This document shows positions 46,183-57,264 of a stretch of 64,000 bases of DNA, in pieces. Position numbers and translations under genes: made by a program. The DNA comes from Sclerotiophoma versabilis (taxonomy: Eukaryota > Ascomycota > Dothideomycetes > Pleosporales > Didymellaceae), in contig JAAROD010000004.1 in assembly GCA_012274445.1 (NCBI GenBank), positions 1,798,001 through 1,862,000 on the forward strand, given 5' to 3'. Under the pieces are notes generated by a model that saw nothing but the letters and a program-made list of their open reading frames with translations, had not been told where the DNA came from and did no database searches. How positions within the stretch are numbered: the first letter of the stretch is position 1; every line of letters begins with the position of its first letter.

Positions 46183-46451
46183 GTGGGCGGCGGGCGTGGA
46201 GGAGCGGGCGCCGGGGATGCAGTCGGGTGTGGATGCACTGTACCTGACGGACACGCTGCCGGTTGCCAGCGGAGTGGTCGTCAGCTTCTCGGCGTTGCAG
46301 CGCATTCCCACCACCCCCGAGACCCTTGCGGCGCGCCCAACGGGCGATCGTCCAGGCACCGGACCAGTGCGCGACGCGCCCAACGCCTCCCAGTCCTGCT
46401 GCAGCAACACCGCCCCGCCCGCCGCACGACTGCCCGTCCACCATCGCCAGC

Positions 46452-46935
46452 ATGTGGTAAGCCCGCGCACCCCGCCGACCCCGCCATGCCCGCCCGCCGC
46501 TGATGCGACTGCAGCAAACACGTCCTCAACGCCCAGGTCGCCATCCGCTCGCCATGCTGCAAGAAGTGGTTCGACTGCGCCGAGTGCCACCAGGAGGCCG
46601 CTGACCACCCGCTGCTGCAGAGCTTCGAGATGGTCTTTGTCTGCAAGAAGTGCAGGAAGGCCTTCCGCAAGGACGCCCGCGAGTTCGAGGACAGGTACGC
46701 ATGCACGGCACAGGGACAATCTCGCTCGCGCATTTGCTAAGTTACGGCCAGCGATGAATACTGCCCGCACTGCGACAACCACTTCGTCCTGGACGCCCTC
46801 ACCCCAAAGGCCTCGCTGAACGTCGAGGGCGAGGACGCCCGTGTCGACAACAGGATGATCAAGGACGAGCGCCAGCGCCAGAAGGATATGCGCACCATAT
46901 TCGACGTCGAGGAGGCTCCCCACAAGCTTGGCTGA
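46452..46935 (+). CDS. CHY-type zinc-finger protein (Hot13-like)
   Basis: Exons 46452-46456, 46515-46694 and 46752-46935; 122 aa. The first coding exon is only ATGTG: the second codon (Cys) is completed after a 58-nt intron, giving MCKHVLNAQVAIRSPCC, which is how fungal CHY proteins begin. The zinc ligands are C2, H4, the CC pair, CAECH, CKKC and CPHCDNHF, matching the CHY zinc-finger. Yeast Hot13 works in the mitochondrial intermembrane space, helping re-oxidise Mia40 (family knowledge); the same is inferred here. The C-terminal 40 residues are charged (EDARVDNRMIKDERQRQKD). Without the 5-nt exon the conserved first Cys would be lost. Confidence 0.82.
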
Positions 46936-47185
46936 GGCAGCAAAGACACGCCCAGCACAGCACAACACAAAGACAACAAGTCGCACAGACTGCGCCGAGT
47001 CCAGCAACGACCGCGTGCAGCACGACTCACAACCATAGGGGGGCCAGAAGAGTATGCTAGATATGCCTTGTATGGAGCGCTAGCAGCCGTGTCTAATGCA
47101 CGAATTCATCATCATCATCATCATGAGCCCACCACCCAGACGCCATTGCTGTTCGTTTTGGTGCCGCCATTCCTAGCTATTTCCC

Positions 47186-48157
47186 CTAAGCCCCTGAACC
47201 TGAGCCTGAGCCCTCAGCAGGTGTGGGGCGTGTTGGGAGCGCCCCACTGCCCGCAGCCCTTCCTGGTCTCCTGCTGGCAGCCTCCTCCTGCTTCTCTGTG
47301 TTGATGTTCTCCACGTACTTCTCAATGTCCTCGACCGGCAGCATCTCGAGCGGCTTGCCTGGTGCCGAAATGGCAATCTCAATGTTCTTCGCACCCGTCT
47401 GCACCACCTCCAACAGTGACTTGATGGTGAGCTTGATTGTCTCCTCGCGGTCCATGCCCTCCTTGTGGTTGCGCTCGAGGAACTCGCGGACTGTCTTGCT
47501 TGATCGCCCGATGGCGTTCGCCTTCCTGCTTAGAGTTAGCTCAATGCCAACGCCTATTGTGCGAAGTCACTTACCATGCCGAGTAGATACCGGAGGGCTC
47601 GGTCTGGTACAGGCGCGGGGTCTTGTCGTTGGGGTCGAAGCCAACGATCAGCGTACTGATACCGAACGGCCTGACACCACCACTCTGTGTGTATCTCTGC
47701 TGCACGCCGGCAACGTACTTGGTAATGTACTCTATCGATACGGGGTCCTCGACGGTGAGACGGTGTGACTGCGCCTCCAGGCGGGCCTTGTCGACGAGAA
47801 TGCGGGCATCGGCGTTGAGTCCGGCGAATGCGAGCGCGACCTGGTTGTCTACAAGGCAGATCTTCGAGGGAGTGATGCGTGTGTCCTGTAGCTTCATCGC
47901 CGACCTCTTCTCACAGCCAAGTACTACGATGTCAGCGCCCTTGACACCGACCGCGCATGTTCCTGCGGGGCGTTAGGCTTCAACCATCATACTAGTCTCT
48001 ATCATGCCAGCGTACCTCGCTTGACGGCTTCGAGAGCATATTCGACCTGGAAGACGTGACCATCCGGACTGAAGACTGCCTGGGTTAGCTACTATAACCC
48101 AGCATATACCTGCTGCTTGTGAGTACCTGAGAGCGCGCGGTCGTAACCTGATGCCAT
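47186..48157 (-). CDS. pre6: 20S proteasome subunit alpha4 (Pre6/PSMA7 type)
   Basis: Structural alpha-ring subunit of the 20S core. Exons 48157-48127, 48075-48016, 47962-47575 and 47525-47186; 272 aa. The N-terminus MASGYDRALSVFSPDGHVFQVEY is the alpha-subunit signature, followed by EAVKRGTCAVGVKG, KICLVDNQVALAFAGLNADA, QSHRLTVEDPVSIEYITKY, RPFGISTLIVGFD and AWKANAIGRSSKTVREFLE, matching the alpha4 class. The last 35 residues are a Gly/Ser/Pro tail. The acceptor of intron 1 was placed at the second AG (GGCAG) because only that restores SVFSPDG. It is divergent from the D-2-hydroxyacid dehydrogenase gene, 280 nt apart. Confidence 0.95.
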
Positions 48158-48437
48158 CGTGGAGGTTGCAAAAGTCTATTTGGTATTGTGTATAGTATCG
48201 TACGTGTGCACAGCGACGTCGAGGTGATTTGACGGCGGGGACGTGGGGGATATTGTGAACGGCGGCAAGTCAATGGTCGGGAGCTCTGTGGAGCTTGTCC
48301 GCGTCGTTGCTCTTGCCTGGCCGACGCCAAGAACGTGGCGCGTGCTTTTCCGTCTTATGTCATCGACCATGAATCTCCAACGAGGTGCGCCTCAGAAAAT
48401 CCCCCACTCTTCAGTCTTTCCCTTACTTTTTTGCATT
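48158..48437. promoter_or_regulatory. bidirectional promoter, proteasome alpha4 / D-2-hydroxyacid dehydrogenase
   Basis: 280-nt spacer between two divergent starts, so both promoters are compact here. No motif is firmly identified. Confidence 0.5.
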
Positions 48438-50255
48438 ATGGCGACTCCAGCGCGTTTTGTATCGTCTTTGCGACGCAGTGCGCTGTCTGCACGCGTTACA
48501 CCGCGGTCTCAATGCTTGAGGTTGGCATCTCAAGTCAGAAGAATAACCTCAGCGACATCGGAACCTCACCAGCCAGATTCGAAAGGTGGTTTGGATGGCC
48601 CAGCGCCCTCGAAAACCATCAAGTTCACCTCGGAGTCGTATGTGGCAATTACCGGGAATAAGATTGGAAAACTGATTGCTGACCTCAACCAGGTATCCGG
48701 AAATCAAAAGAGACCCGAAATTTGCCAAACTCACAGAAGAGCATGTGAAGCACTTCAAGGAACTGTTAGGCTCGGATTCTGCGTGCATTGATGGTGTTAC
48801 AAAAGATGCGACTGAAGACATTGAGCCCTTCAACAGTGACTGGATGCGCAAATTCCGTGGCCACACTCAACTTGTCTTGAAGCCCAGCACCAAGGAAGAT
48901 GTCAGCAACATTCTGAAGTACTGCAATGATAACATGCTTGCTGTCGTGCCGCAGGGTGGCAATTCTGGCCTTGTCGGCGGTTCCGTCCCGGTCTTCGACG
49001 AGATCGTCATCAATTTGCAAAAGATGAACAAGATCCGGTCCTTTGACGAAGTCTCTGGAATCTTGGTCGCTGATGCTGGAGTCATTCTTGAGACTGCAGA
49101 TAACTACTTGGCCGAGAGGAACCACATTTTCCCTCTTGATCTCGGTGCAAAAGGCTCGTGCCAGATCGGTGGCAATGTCGCAACCAACGCCGGTGGCTTA
49201 CGTCTCTTGCGATACGGCAGTCTTCACGGCAACGTTTTGGGCATTGAGGCTGTTCTCCCCGATGGCACGATCGTCAACGATCTCTGCACTTTACGCAAGA
49301 ACAACACTGGTTACGACCTGAAGCAGCTCTTCATTGGTGCTGAGGGTACGATCGGCATCATCACTGCTATCTCGATACAGTGTGCGGCGCGCTCGCAGGC
49401 TGTCAACGTTGCCTACTTCGGTCTTGAAAGCTATGAGAAGGTACAAGAGGCCTACCGTACAGCCAAGGGTCAGCTGGCTGAGATCTTGTCTGCCTTCGAG
49501 CTCATGGACGGCCGCACCCAGAAGCTTGTCAATAAGGTCACTGGAAAGAAAATGCCCCTTGAGGGAGAGTACCCTTTCTACTGCTTGGTCGAGACTAGTG
49601 GTTCCAACAGCGACCACGACGCCGAGGTATGTCTGTCTTATTCCTGGTAAGATTAATACTAGAAGCTGACACTTTTAGAAACTGCAAGCGTTCCTCGAGC
49701 ACGTCATGGAGACGGAAATTGTCCTCGATGGTACTCTGGCTGATAACCAAACCCAGATTCAAGAACTCTGGTCATGGCGTGAGGGTATCACAGAAGTCCT
49801 GGGCCACGAGGGTGGTGTCTACAAGTACGACTTGTCAATCCCGATCTCAGAGCTGTACGACATCGTCAACGACACCAGGGACCGACTGACTGAAGCTGGT
49901 CTTGTTGGCGACGGCCCTGACTACCCTGTCGTTGACGTTGTTGGCTACGGCCACATGGGTGACGCAAATTTGCACTTGAACATTCCCACACGGAGATTTG
50001 ACAAGGCCGTTGAGAAGAAGTTGGAGCCTTTTGTGTACGAATGGGTACAAAAAAGAAGTGGCAGCATCAGTGCTGAGCATGGTCTTGGTGTCACTAAGAA
50101 GCCATACGTCAGCTACAGCAAGAACGAGACCATGATGAAGCTGATGAAGCAGATCAAGGATCTGTATGATCCCGTAAGTCGCACCATACTTTGCCCCCTG
50201 ACGTACGCTAATGCCACTACAGAAGGGGATCATGAACCCGTACAAGTACATATAA
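48438..50255 (+). CDS. mitochondrial D-lactate / D-2-hydroxyglutarate dehydrogenase (Dld2 type)
   Basis: FAD flavoprotein oxidising D-2-hydroxyacids in mitochondria. Exons 48438-48637, 48693-49626, 49679-50173 and 50223-50255; 553 aa. The first 45 residues (MATPARFVSSLRRSALSARV...) form a clear mitochondrial presequence. The FAD-binding-4 domain has VVPQGGNSGLVGGSVPV and GNVATNAGGLRLLRYG; the C-terminal FAD-oxidase domain has GYGHMGDANLHLN and the conserved ISAEHGLG. The last exon encodes only KGIMNPYKYI. It resembles yeast Dld2/Dld3 and human D2HGDH; whether it prefers lactate or 2-hydroxyglutarate cannot be read from sequence. It ends 59 nt from the stop of the convergent amidohydrolase. 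Confidence 0.93.
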
Positions 50256-50314
50256 GCTTCTGTATAGTATTATTAGACCATTTTTACTCTTCCCTAACCC
50301 CCTCCTTCCTCTTA

Positions 50315-51421
50315 TCACACATGCGATTGGTCCTGCTTATCCTGTATCCCCGCAAGCAGCTTGCGCGCGTTTCCCTCATATATCGCACCTCTCTGTTCTT
50401 CATCGAACAGGTGCTCCAGCCCATCTCTCATTCTCTCGGCAAACATCTCTACAAACCTTGTCTGCGTAAAGGGAAAATCACTTCCATACAATAACCTCTC
50501 GTGTCTTATTTCAAACCCCTCAACGAACGCTTTCAGCTGTCCCTGTCCCCCTCTTTCGCCATCGAAAACGAAACCAGCCAAATCAAAGTAGAATTGCTTG
50601 TCCAGCTGCTCCTTCACTTTCGCCGCGTCCAGCACCCTTCCTCCCGGTACAACACTTGAAAACTGGACAAAGCGTGTCAGCAGTGGCGGTAACGCACCCC
50701 CAGAATGCGGAATAATGAAGGTGACATTCGGACACCGATCCACCGTCCCACTGCCGAACAGATTGACCACCGCGCGCGCGGTATCAAAGAAGAATTCGAA
50801 AATCGGCACCGGATACTGCTCTCCAAAGGGCGTGGCATCACTTGTCTGCACACCCAGTCCGTCGCTTTGCTTAATACATGGTTTGGTAGGATGAATAAAC
50901 ACCGTAGCACCCAGCTCATTAAGCTTGTTGAAGACTTGGTCGAAGGCAGGATCACCAACATACGTTCCGTGGTAATTCGTCATTAGCCCGAACCCATCAG
51001 CGCTGTCTTTCACCGCTCTATCAATCTCTTGCAAGGCTAGTTCGACATTCGGCAGCGGCAGGGAAGCCCAGAATCCGAATCTGTCGGGGTCATCCCTCTT
51101 CGTTTTGGCAGCGTACGCGTTGCACTGGCGCGTCAGATCACGCCCTAGAGTGTCGTTGCCAACGACGATGTTGGTTCCTGGGGAGGAGATGGAGAGAATG
51201 GATTTCGAGACGTTGGCAGTCTTCATCATGTCGAGGTGACCATCGAGGGACCATTCTGGGATCGCAGGCATGCCGTCGGGATGCAAGTGCCCATTTTCTG
51301 CTAGGGCGGTGCGGTAGAAGGGAGGGAGGAAGTGAGAGTGTACGTCTGTCCTACTGGGGAGTGTCATGTTGATGGCCAAGGAGGCGGTCGGTAGGAGCAG
51401 GACTGAAGCAAGCGTCAACAT
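50315..51421 (-). CDS. amidohydrolase-family decarboxylase (6-methylsalicylate decarboxylase-like), secreted
   Basis: Amidohydrolase-2 fold, intronless, 368 aa from ATG 51421; an in-frame ATG at 51475 would add 18 residues ahead of the signal peptide (MLTLASVLLLPTASLA). Metal/catalytic residues: DVHSHF (HxH), His in VFIHPTKP, His in IIPHSGGALPP and Asp in LLYGSDFPFT, the ACMSD-like arrangement. Fungal members include 6-methylsalicylate and gamma-resorcylate decarboxylases, non-oxidative decarboxylation of aromatic acids (family knowledge). The substrate is unassigned, and the signal peptide suggests action in the secretory path or outside the cell. Confidence 0.85.
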   Translation of the reverse strand: MLTLASVLLLPTASLAINMTLPSRTDVHSHFLPPFYRTALAENGHLHPDGMPAIPEWSLDGHLDMMKTANVSKSILSISSPGTNIVVGNDTLGRDLTRQCNAYAAKTKRDDPDRFGFWASLPLPNVELALQEIDRAVKDSADGFGLMTNYHGTYVGDPAFDQVFNKLNELGATVFIHPTKPCIKQSDGLGVQTSDATPFGEQYPVPIFEFFFDTARAVVNLFGSGTVDRCPNVTFIIPHSGGALPPLLTRFVQFSSVVPGGRVLDAAKVKEQLDKQFYFDLAGFVFDGERGGQGQLKAFVEGFEIRHERLLYGSDFPFTQTRFVEMFAERMRDGLEHLFDEEQRGAIYEGNARKLLAGIQDKQDQSHV

Positions 51422-52137
51422 ATCGATTGCTGGTCTGGCTGCACATGGAAGGCTGACCTTTATCAGTAAATTCACCTGTCGACCGTAAAGTAGACAATGT
51501 CATCGGAACTCAGTCAGTACCTGTGGAGTAACTCCCGGTCAGTAATACTTAGCAGAGTAGGTTTAGTTGGAGATCAACTGCATGTATAGTATGCGAGGCA
51601 CCGTCATAGCATGCTGGCATAAGGCTTTCGGCACCCCGCTCCGGGAACATCCAGATGCCTGGGGAGATGTTTGATCAGGTGTTATGCAAGTACTACAGCT
51701 CCTCGTATTGATGGTGTATACATATCAAGCTCACTTGATACGTCCAGGGATTGTGGGCTTGGGGTCGTACGTGCGGGTTGAACAGGGGTGATGAGGGGCA
51801 TAGAGGGGCAATTGGTCTGATGTGGGATCAGCCTGGGTGCAGCCCAGACACATGAACTGCAGAGCTACCGACCAATTCTGCACCTTACATGGAGGTCAAT
51901 GCAGGTTGCAGCTGTGTCTAGAGGATGAAGCAGCATTTCTAAGCGATGCCACAGCCATGCTTTGCTGGGACTCATGTAGCTCAATCGAGCAAGACGATCC
52001 CGCCGCCGATCGCGGGTGCCCCACACGCGCTTTCTCTGCCACAGCTCTGCCCTCGTTCACAATTCCATCATTCGCCGCCATGACTCTGCGCACCTCCCAC
52101 CACCACTCCTTCCCTGCGAAGACAGCACATTGTCGCC
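51422..52137. other. divergent intergenic region
   Basis: Promoters of the amidohydrolase (minus) and methylenetetrahydrofolate reductase (plus). No further gene seen. Confidence 0.5.
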
Positions 52138-54176
52138 ATGGAGAAGATCACGGATAAGATCAACGCCCTGCCCGATGGCGCCAACTACTTCTCGCTCGAG
52201 TTCTTCCCGCCCAAGACGGCCATGGTATGCCCCACTGCGCGCGTGCACCTGCTGCAGCGCATCAATATGCAGCGCAAGAGGCACTGCTGACACGAGAACA
52301 GGGCTTTGCCAACCTCCAGAGCCGTCTCGAGCGCATGTCCCAGGCCCTGCGCCCACTTTTCGTGACCGTCACCTGGGGCGCCGGCGGCTCCACAGCAACC
52401 AAGTCCCTCGAGCTTGCCGAGCTGTGCCAGCGCCAATTGGGGCTCACAACCTGTCTGCACTTGACATGCACGAATATGGACCGCGCGCTCGTCGACGAAG
52501 CCCTCGAGCAGGCCAAAGTGCTTGGCATCCGCAACATCCTTGCCCTGCGAGGCGACGCGCCGCGAAGCGAGGAGTACAGAGACGAAGACAAGTCGCCAGA
52601 GCAGGACTCGAACAAGGATTTTACGTGGGCTATTGATCTTGTGAGGTACATCAGGAAGCAGTACGGTGACTATTTCTGCGTGGGCGTTGCTGCCTATCCA
52701 GAAGGGCATTCTGATGAGAGCCACCCCGAGCACCAAAACCCGAGCTATGACATACCGCATCTCGTCGAGAAGACGCAGGCTGGTGCAGACTTTATCATGA
52801 CCCAACTCTTCTACGACGTGGACAAGTACGATAAGTTTGAGACCACGTTGAGGGGACATGAGAGCGGCGCGTTCAAGACTATACCTATCATCCCGGGCTT
52901 GATGCCGATCCAGAGCTATTCCATCTTGAGACGGACAACAAAACTCAGCCATGCGAATCTGCCGGCAGGTCTCTTGGCTAGGCTAGACGCCGTAAAGGCC
53001 GACGATGAGCTGGTGAAGAAGGTCGGTGTCAAGATTCTGAGCGAGATGGTGGAGCACATCAAGGCAAGACCAGATGTTGCCAGGCGAGGGTTCCACTTTT
53101 ACACGCTCAATCTGGAGAAAGCGGTCTCGCACATTCTGGAAGACACGCATCTGATTGGGCAGATACCCATGAGTGAAGATGAGGATGCGATTGAGACCAC
53201 GCCAGCCATCAATTTGGAACCACCAAATGGCGTACCATCGAATAAGCAGAGACGTCGACTGTCGTCTTTGAACTCCAGTCCACACAACAGGGTCATAAGG
53301 GAACGGTTGTCAGCATCAAAGTCTAACCAGTCCTTCGAGACATCCGATACAGAAGCCGGCATTCCCCGTGGACCTGTCAACACACGCGCGAACACACTCG
53401 CCATCTCAGAAGGTGAAGGCTCACTAGGACGTGAAGCAACGTGGGACGACTTTCCTAACGGTCGCTGGGGTGACGCGCGCTCACCTGCTTTCGGAGAGAT
53501 TGATGGCTACGGTCCCACCCTGCACGTTTCCAACGCCACCGCTCTCAAACTTTGGGGTCACCCTGTGACTCAAGACGACATCTCCGATCTTTTCAAGCGC
53601 CATGTCGAAGGCACACTCGAAGCTCTTCCTTGGAGCGAACAGACACTGAGCGAAGAAACGAATACCATTGCTCCCCAACTTCTCGCCCTGAATGCAAAAG
53701 GGTGGTGGACAGTCGCTTCGCAACCTGCCGTCAACGGTGTCCGCTCCACAGACCCTATCTTTGGCTGGGGACCCAAGAACGGCTACGTATTCCAAAAGCC
53801 CTTCGTCGAGTTCTTCATCCCCTCCGCTGCCTTCGCCGAACTCAGGCCCCGTCTGGATGCTCACGAACAGATCACCTACTTTGCTGGCAACGCAGCAGGC
53901 GATTTCGAAGCGAGCCACGAAGATGCGGTCAACCCTGTCACCTGGGGTACGTTTGCGGGCAAGGAAATTGTTACACCGACGATCATTGAGGCAGTCAGTT
54001 TCAAGAGCTGGAGAGACGAGGCGTTTAGTATTTGGAAGGAGTGGCAGAGGATTTACCCAACGAAGAGTGCCACAGGGAAGCTGCTAAGGGAGACGAGGAA
54101 TGATGTCTGGTTGGTCAATGTCATCTGGGGAGACTTTGTTGAGGGCGATGGACTATGGGAGTTCTTGGGCGCGTAG
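52138..54176 (+). CDS. methylenetetrahydrofolate reductase (Met12/Met13 family)
   Basis: Reduces 5,10-methylene-THF to 5-methyl-THF for methionine synthesis; FAD enzyme, cytosolic. Exons 52138-52224 and 52302-54176; 653 aa, normal for eukaryotic MTHFR. N-terminal catalytic barrel: NYFSLEFFPPKT, FVTVTWGAGGST, HLTCTNMDR, RNILALRGDAP, CVGVAAYPEGH, FIMTQLFYDV, PGLMPIQSY and GFHFYTLNLEKA. A Ser-rich linker follows, then the regulatory domain with TWDDFPNGRWGDARSPAFGE, KGWWTVASQPAVNG and FSIWKEW. The Ser/Arg-rich linker and the DDFPNGRWGD form are closer to what I recall of yeast Met12 than Met13 (moderate confidence). Confidence 0.95.
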
Positions 54177-55455
54177 ACTATGAAGTGGGGCGTATATAAG
54201 GCGCTGAAGGCGTAGATTGAAATGATGTCTGGTGTTGGAAAGAATGTACCAGTAGCTACGGACGAATCAATGAACATGAAGTCAACGGCAGAGACGGCGA
54301 GGTACCCAATTCATCGTCAAAGGCACTGCAGTGTGAATGCGACTTTACTCAGGGAAAGATCAAAATCATCGTCTGTCACTGAACACCTGTACTGACTCGT
54401 GTCACAATCCAAAAAGATTCAACCCAGCTAGCAGAGCAGAAAGTAATCCACTCGACACCCAACTCCCATCTACAGTAGCTGATGACTACGGGCTACTGTC
54501 AAACGCCATACTCTTAGAGGCGCCGCAAACTAAGAGGCTTTATGTCACAATGAATCGGGCTCTACGCCGTACTTACAGCGAACTGATGGTAGATGATCTG
54601 CACGACCATCTTGGGGGTGCCTTTTAGGTTCGACACGCTTCCGTAGACCTTTTCTTAGCTATAAACAATCTCGCTGTCGTGTTTCCACTATTGGGTATCT
54701 AGCTCTAGAGTTGACTATGGCAGCAAAGCAACAGCACTCGATACCTTAGGACCACCTGATAACAGTGAGCTCTAGCGGCGGAGCAAAATCTACTTCCAAG
54801 CGTCGGGCAGGCGGTTGCGGGGAAACAGCGATTACAAAGTTAACGCCTACCTACATGCTTATGTCATCAAATGCTTTGATGCAACAAATTCGACCTTGAC
54901 GCGTCTTACTTCGCCGCAATTTTGTCTCAACGTGCGTCAACTACTCTCCCATCCTTTAGAGTCAGCTGACCAACAAACCAAAAGTGCCACGTCCTTGGTG
55001 CCCGATGTTCATGTCCATAACTTCTTCCAATCTTTCGAGAGGTCGCTCAAAGTCACTGTCGTACGCGCCGATATTGTGCCGCTGGTTCTGAAAGTATCGA
55101 TACTGCAGCCCAGTCATCGACTATTGCGGCTCAAGCGCGTCGCGCATGCACCTAAGCTAGAGCTACTATACTTGAACTTATTTTGGTACCGCGTTCTATA
55201 TTCTCTAGCTCGGCTCGCGGTTCTAACCGAAGCCTGGCGCGCGTGTACACGTTCAATCAAAGATTGAGATCAGTGCCCAAGGATTCATAACATCAGGTAT
55301 CTTGATTACCCTTCTTATAAGCAAACAGCGCCTCTGAAATCCGTTCTTGGTGAGCACCTGTCGTCCATAAAATTGGGACGATTTGCATTTGTGCCTGACG
55401 GCTGCTCACAGTCACTAAGGGCGAACCAGCCCCGAACAAAATACGCACGCAGAGT
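54177..55455. other. intergenic, no supported gene
   Basis: 1.28 kb. Plus-strand ORFs at 54337-54627 and 54815-55267 show no domain, signal peptide or convincing codon use. Confidence 0.45.
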
Positions 55456-57264
55456 ATGAAGTCCATTCTTGCTATGACAGCCTTGAACATGAAGTTCTGG
55501 AAGGGTAAGCACGCGATATCCTCCAGCCCATCTAGAGCCCTTTCAATACTTTGCCGGGGTAAGAATCACCCGCTATTTTTTCGAATTATCAACTAACCTT
55601 TTAGGCAAAAAAATCAGTCGCGAAGAGCTCTTCAAATATACGAACGGACGCTTCTTGGTCAGGGAGAAGGAATTGAGCGACGAAAGATATCTAAATTTCG
55701 ACCTAGATCAGCTCTGCGCTGTAGCCGCCTCAGCTGGCTGTGGCAAATCGCCTATCCGCGCAATTGAGAAAATGGAAGGCGGCTTCAGCAAAGCATTACT
55801 CATGACCAAAGAAGATGGAACGGAGATCGTTGCTAAACTTCCCTTCTCTATTGCTGGCCCCCCAAAGTACCTAACAGCATCCGAAGCAGCCGTTCTGCAT
55901 TACTGTGCGCCCTCCATGTTTTACGGCGGAAAGTTCATGACTGATCATTGCTCCAATAGTGCATGACCACACCACAATACCGGTCCCCAAAGTCCTGGCA
56001 TGGAACGCCGACTCTTCGAACCCAGTCGGAGCCGAATACATCATCATGGAGAAGGCTGTCGGCTGTCAACTGGTCAAGAGATGGAGTGAGATGGAAGATC
56101 TGAGTCACCTTGAATTCATCAAAAACCTATGCAAGGTTGAAGCTGATCTCGCAGCGATTACTTTCCCCGCGAATGGGAGTCTATACTTTCGTGAGTCAAT
56201 GGGTGCCGGCGACAAATACGAGCCTATAGCCCACGAGATGGATCCTTCCGGCCATTTTTGCATCGGGCCGTCTTGCGAACGGTCATGGTTTGGCAAGGAC
56301 GAAGCCGAATCTATACAGGCCCGCTTTGATCGAGGGCCATGTGAGTAACATAGGACCAACTATTTGTCTCAACTAATCATTATACCTTATTAGGGCCGAC
56401 TCTACCTGCTTTTGGCGTTGCGCTTGCCGAACGTGAGATTGCACGTATCGAACACAATCCCAAAATTGTGCCCCACGGGCCACCACGAGGTTCTCCCGGG
56501 GAACAAATTGCCGTCTTGAAAATGGCTAAAGAGGTCTTCTTAAAGATGGATGCGAAAACTCTTCCTGGACGCCTCCCGTGGCCAACCTTGTGGCACACCG
56601 ACCTACATATGGGAAACATATTCGTGTCTGATGAAGAGCCTGCCCAAATCGTCTCGCTTGTTGATTTGCAATCCGTTGTAGTCTCGCCTCTGTTTTACCA
56701 AGTACGTTTCCCCAAATTTATAAGCATTGACGAGGACTACGAGCTTGGAAATGAGATACCGACGCTCCCGGAGAACATCGACGAAATGGACGACGACGAC
56801 CAAGCCATTGTCAGGTTCAAACACAAGCAAACAAAGCTTACGAGGCTGCCAGCGGCTTCAAAAATAAGAACGTTTTCAAAGCTTTACGTCTTCCTCCCCT
56901 CTTCCGACAACTCTTCCTCCGTTGTGGAGAAGCGTGGGAAGAGGGCGTTGTGCCTCTTCGTGTTTGCCTGATTGCAATAGCCGACATATGGAATGAAGCT
57001 GGCTTTTCCGACGACTGTCCATGCAATTTCAGCAAGGATGAGATCCAAATGTATCAGCAGGAATTTCAAGAATACCGGGACCACCACAAGATCTACGAGC
57101 TTGCCCAGCAATATCTGGATACTGATTCTGACGGCTGGATTGCCCCTGATGATGACTTTGAAGAAAAGCAGCAACGGAACAAGGAATTACTTGAGATTTG
57201 CGTGGCTCACTGTACCCAGTACGGCATATCTGCTGAAGAGCTGCGGAGAATTTGGCCGTATTGA
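55456..57264 (+). CDS. APH-family phosphotransferase-like protein (AIM9-like) with apparent frameshift
   Basis: Exons 55456-55558, 55605-55904, 55960-56340 and 56394-57264, with a frame change at about 56831-56836. The N-terminus (MKSILAMTALNMKFWKGKHA...) looks like a mitochondrial presequence; then EELFKYTNGRF, the APH-like VAKLPFSI, IPVPKVLAW, and the catalytic-type loop WHTDLHMGNIFV, as in AIM9/FMP29-type proteins. The first frame is good through VRFKHKQ; the expected continuation (KAYEAASGFKN, LRLPPLFRQLF, GEAWEEGVVPLR, ending EELRRIWPY) lies in another frame. No intron can explain this: the only GT-AG pair there is 22 nt. One base seems missing in an A-rich stretch, either a true mutation or an assembly error. 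AIM9 function is unclear; kinase activity is not shown. Confidence 0.75.

Larger units (their letters stand above)
45658..46451. promoter_or_regulatory. GC-rich bidirectional promoter region
   Basis: Separates the divergent 5-phosphatase and CHY genes. It is unusually GC-rich and contains minisatellites (see the repeats). Long open frames on both strands here are a side effect of the GC bias. Confidence 0.55.

Noticed and set aside
45844..47007. 387-aa minus-strand ORF and a 313-aa plus-strand ORF in the GC-rich region
   Set aside because: Long frames arise from GC bias and minisatellites; they overlap the CHY zinc-finger gene, whose conserved zinc ligands lie in another frame.
48160..48175. 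PACE-like proteasome promoter element (GGTTGCAAAA) near the alpha4 start
   Set aside because: One mismatch to GGTGGCAAA and only about 7 nt from the ATG; too weak to claim.
54815..55267. 150-aa plus-strand ORF
   Set aside because: No domain, signal peptide or protein-like composition; consistent with a chance ORF.
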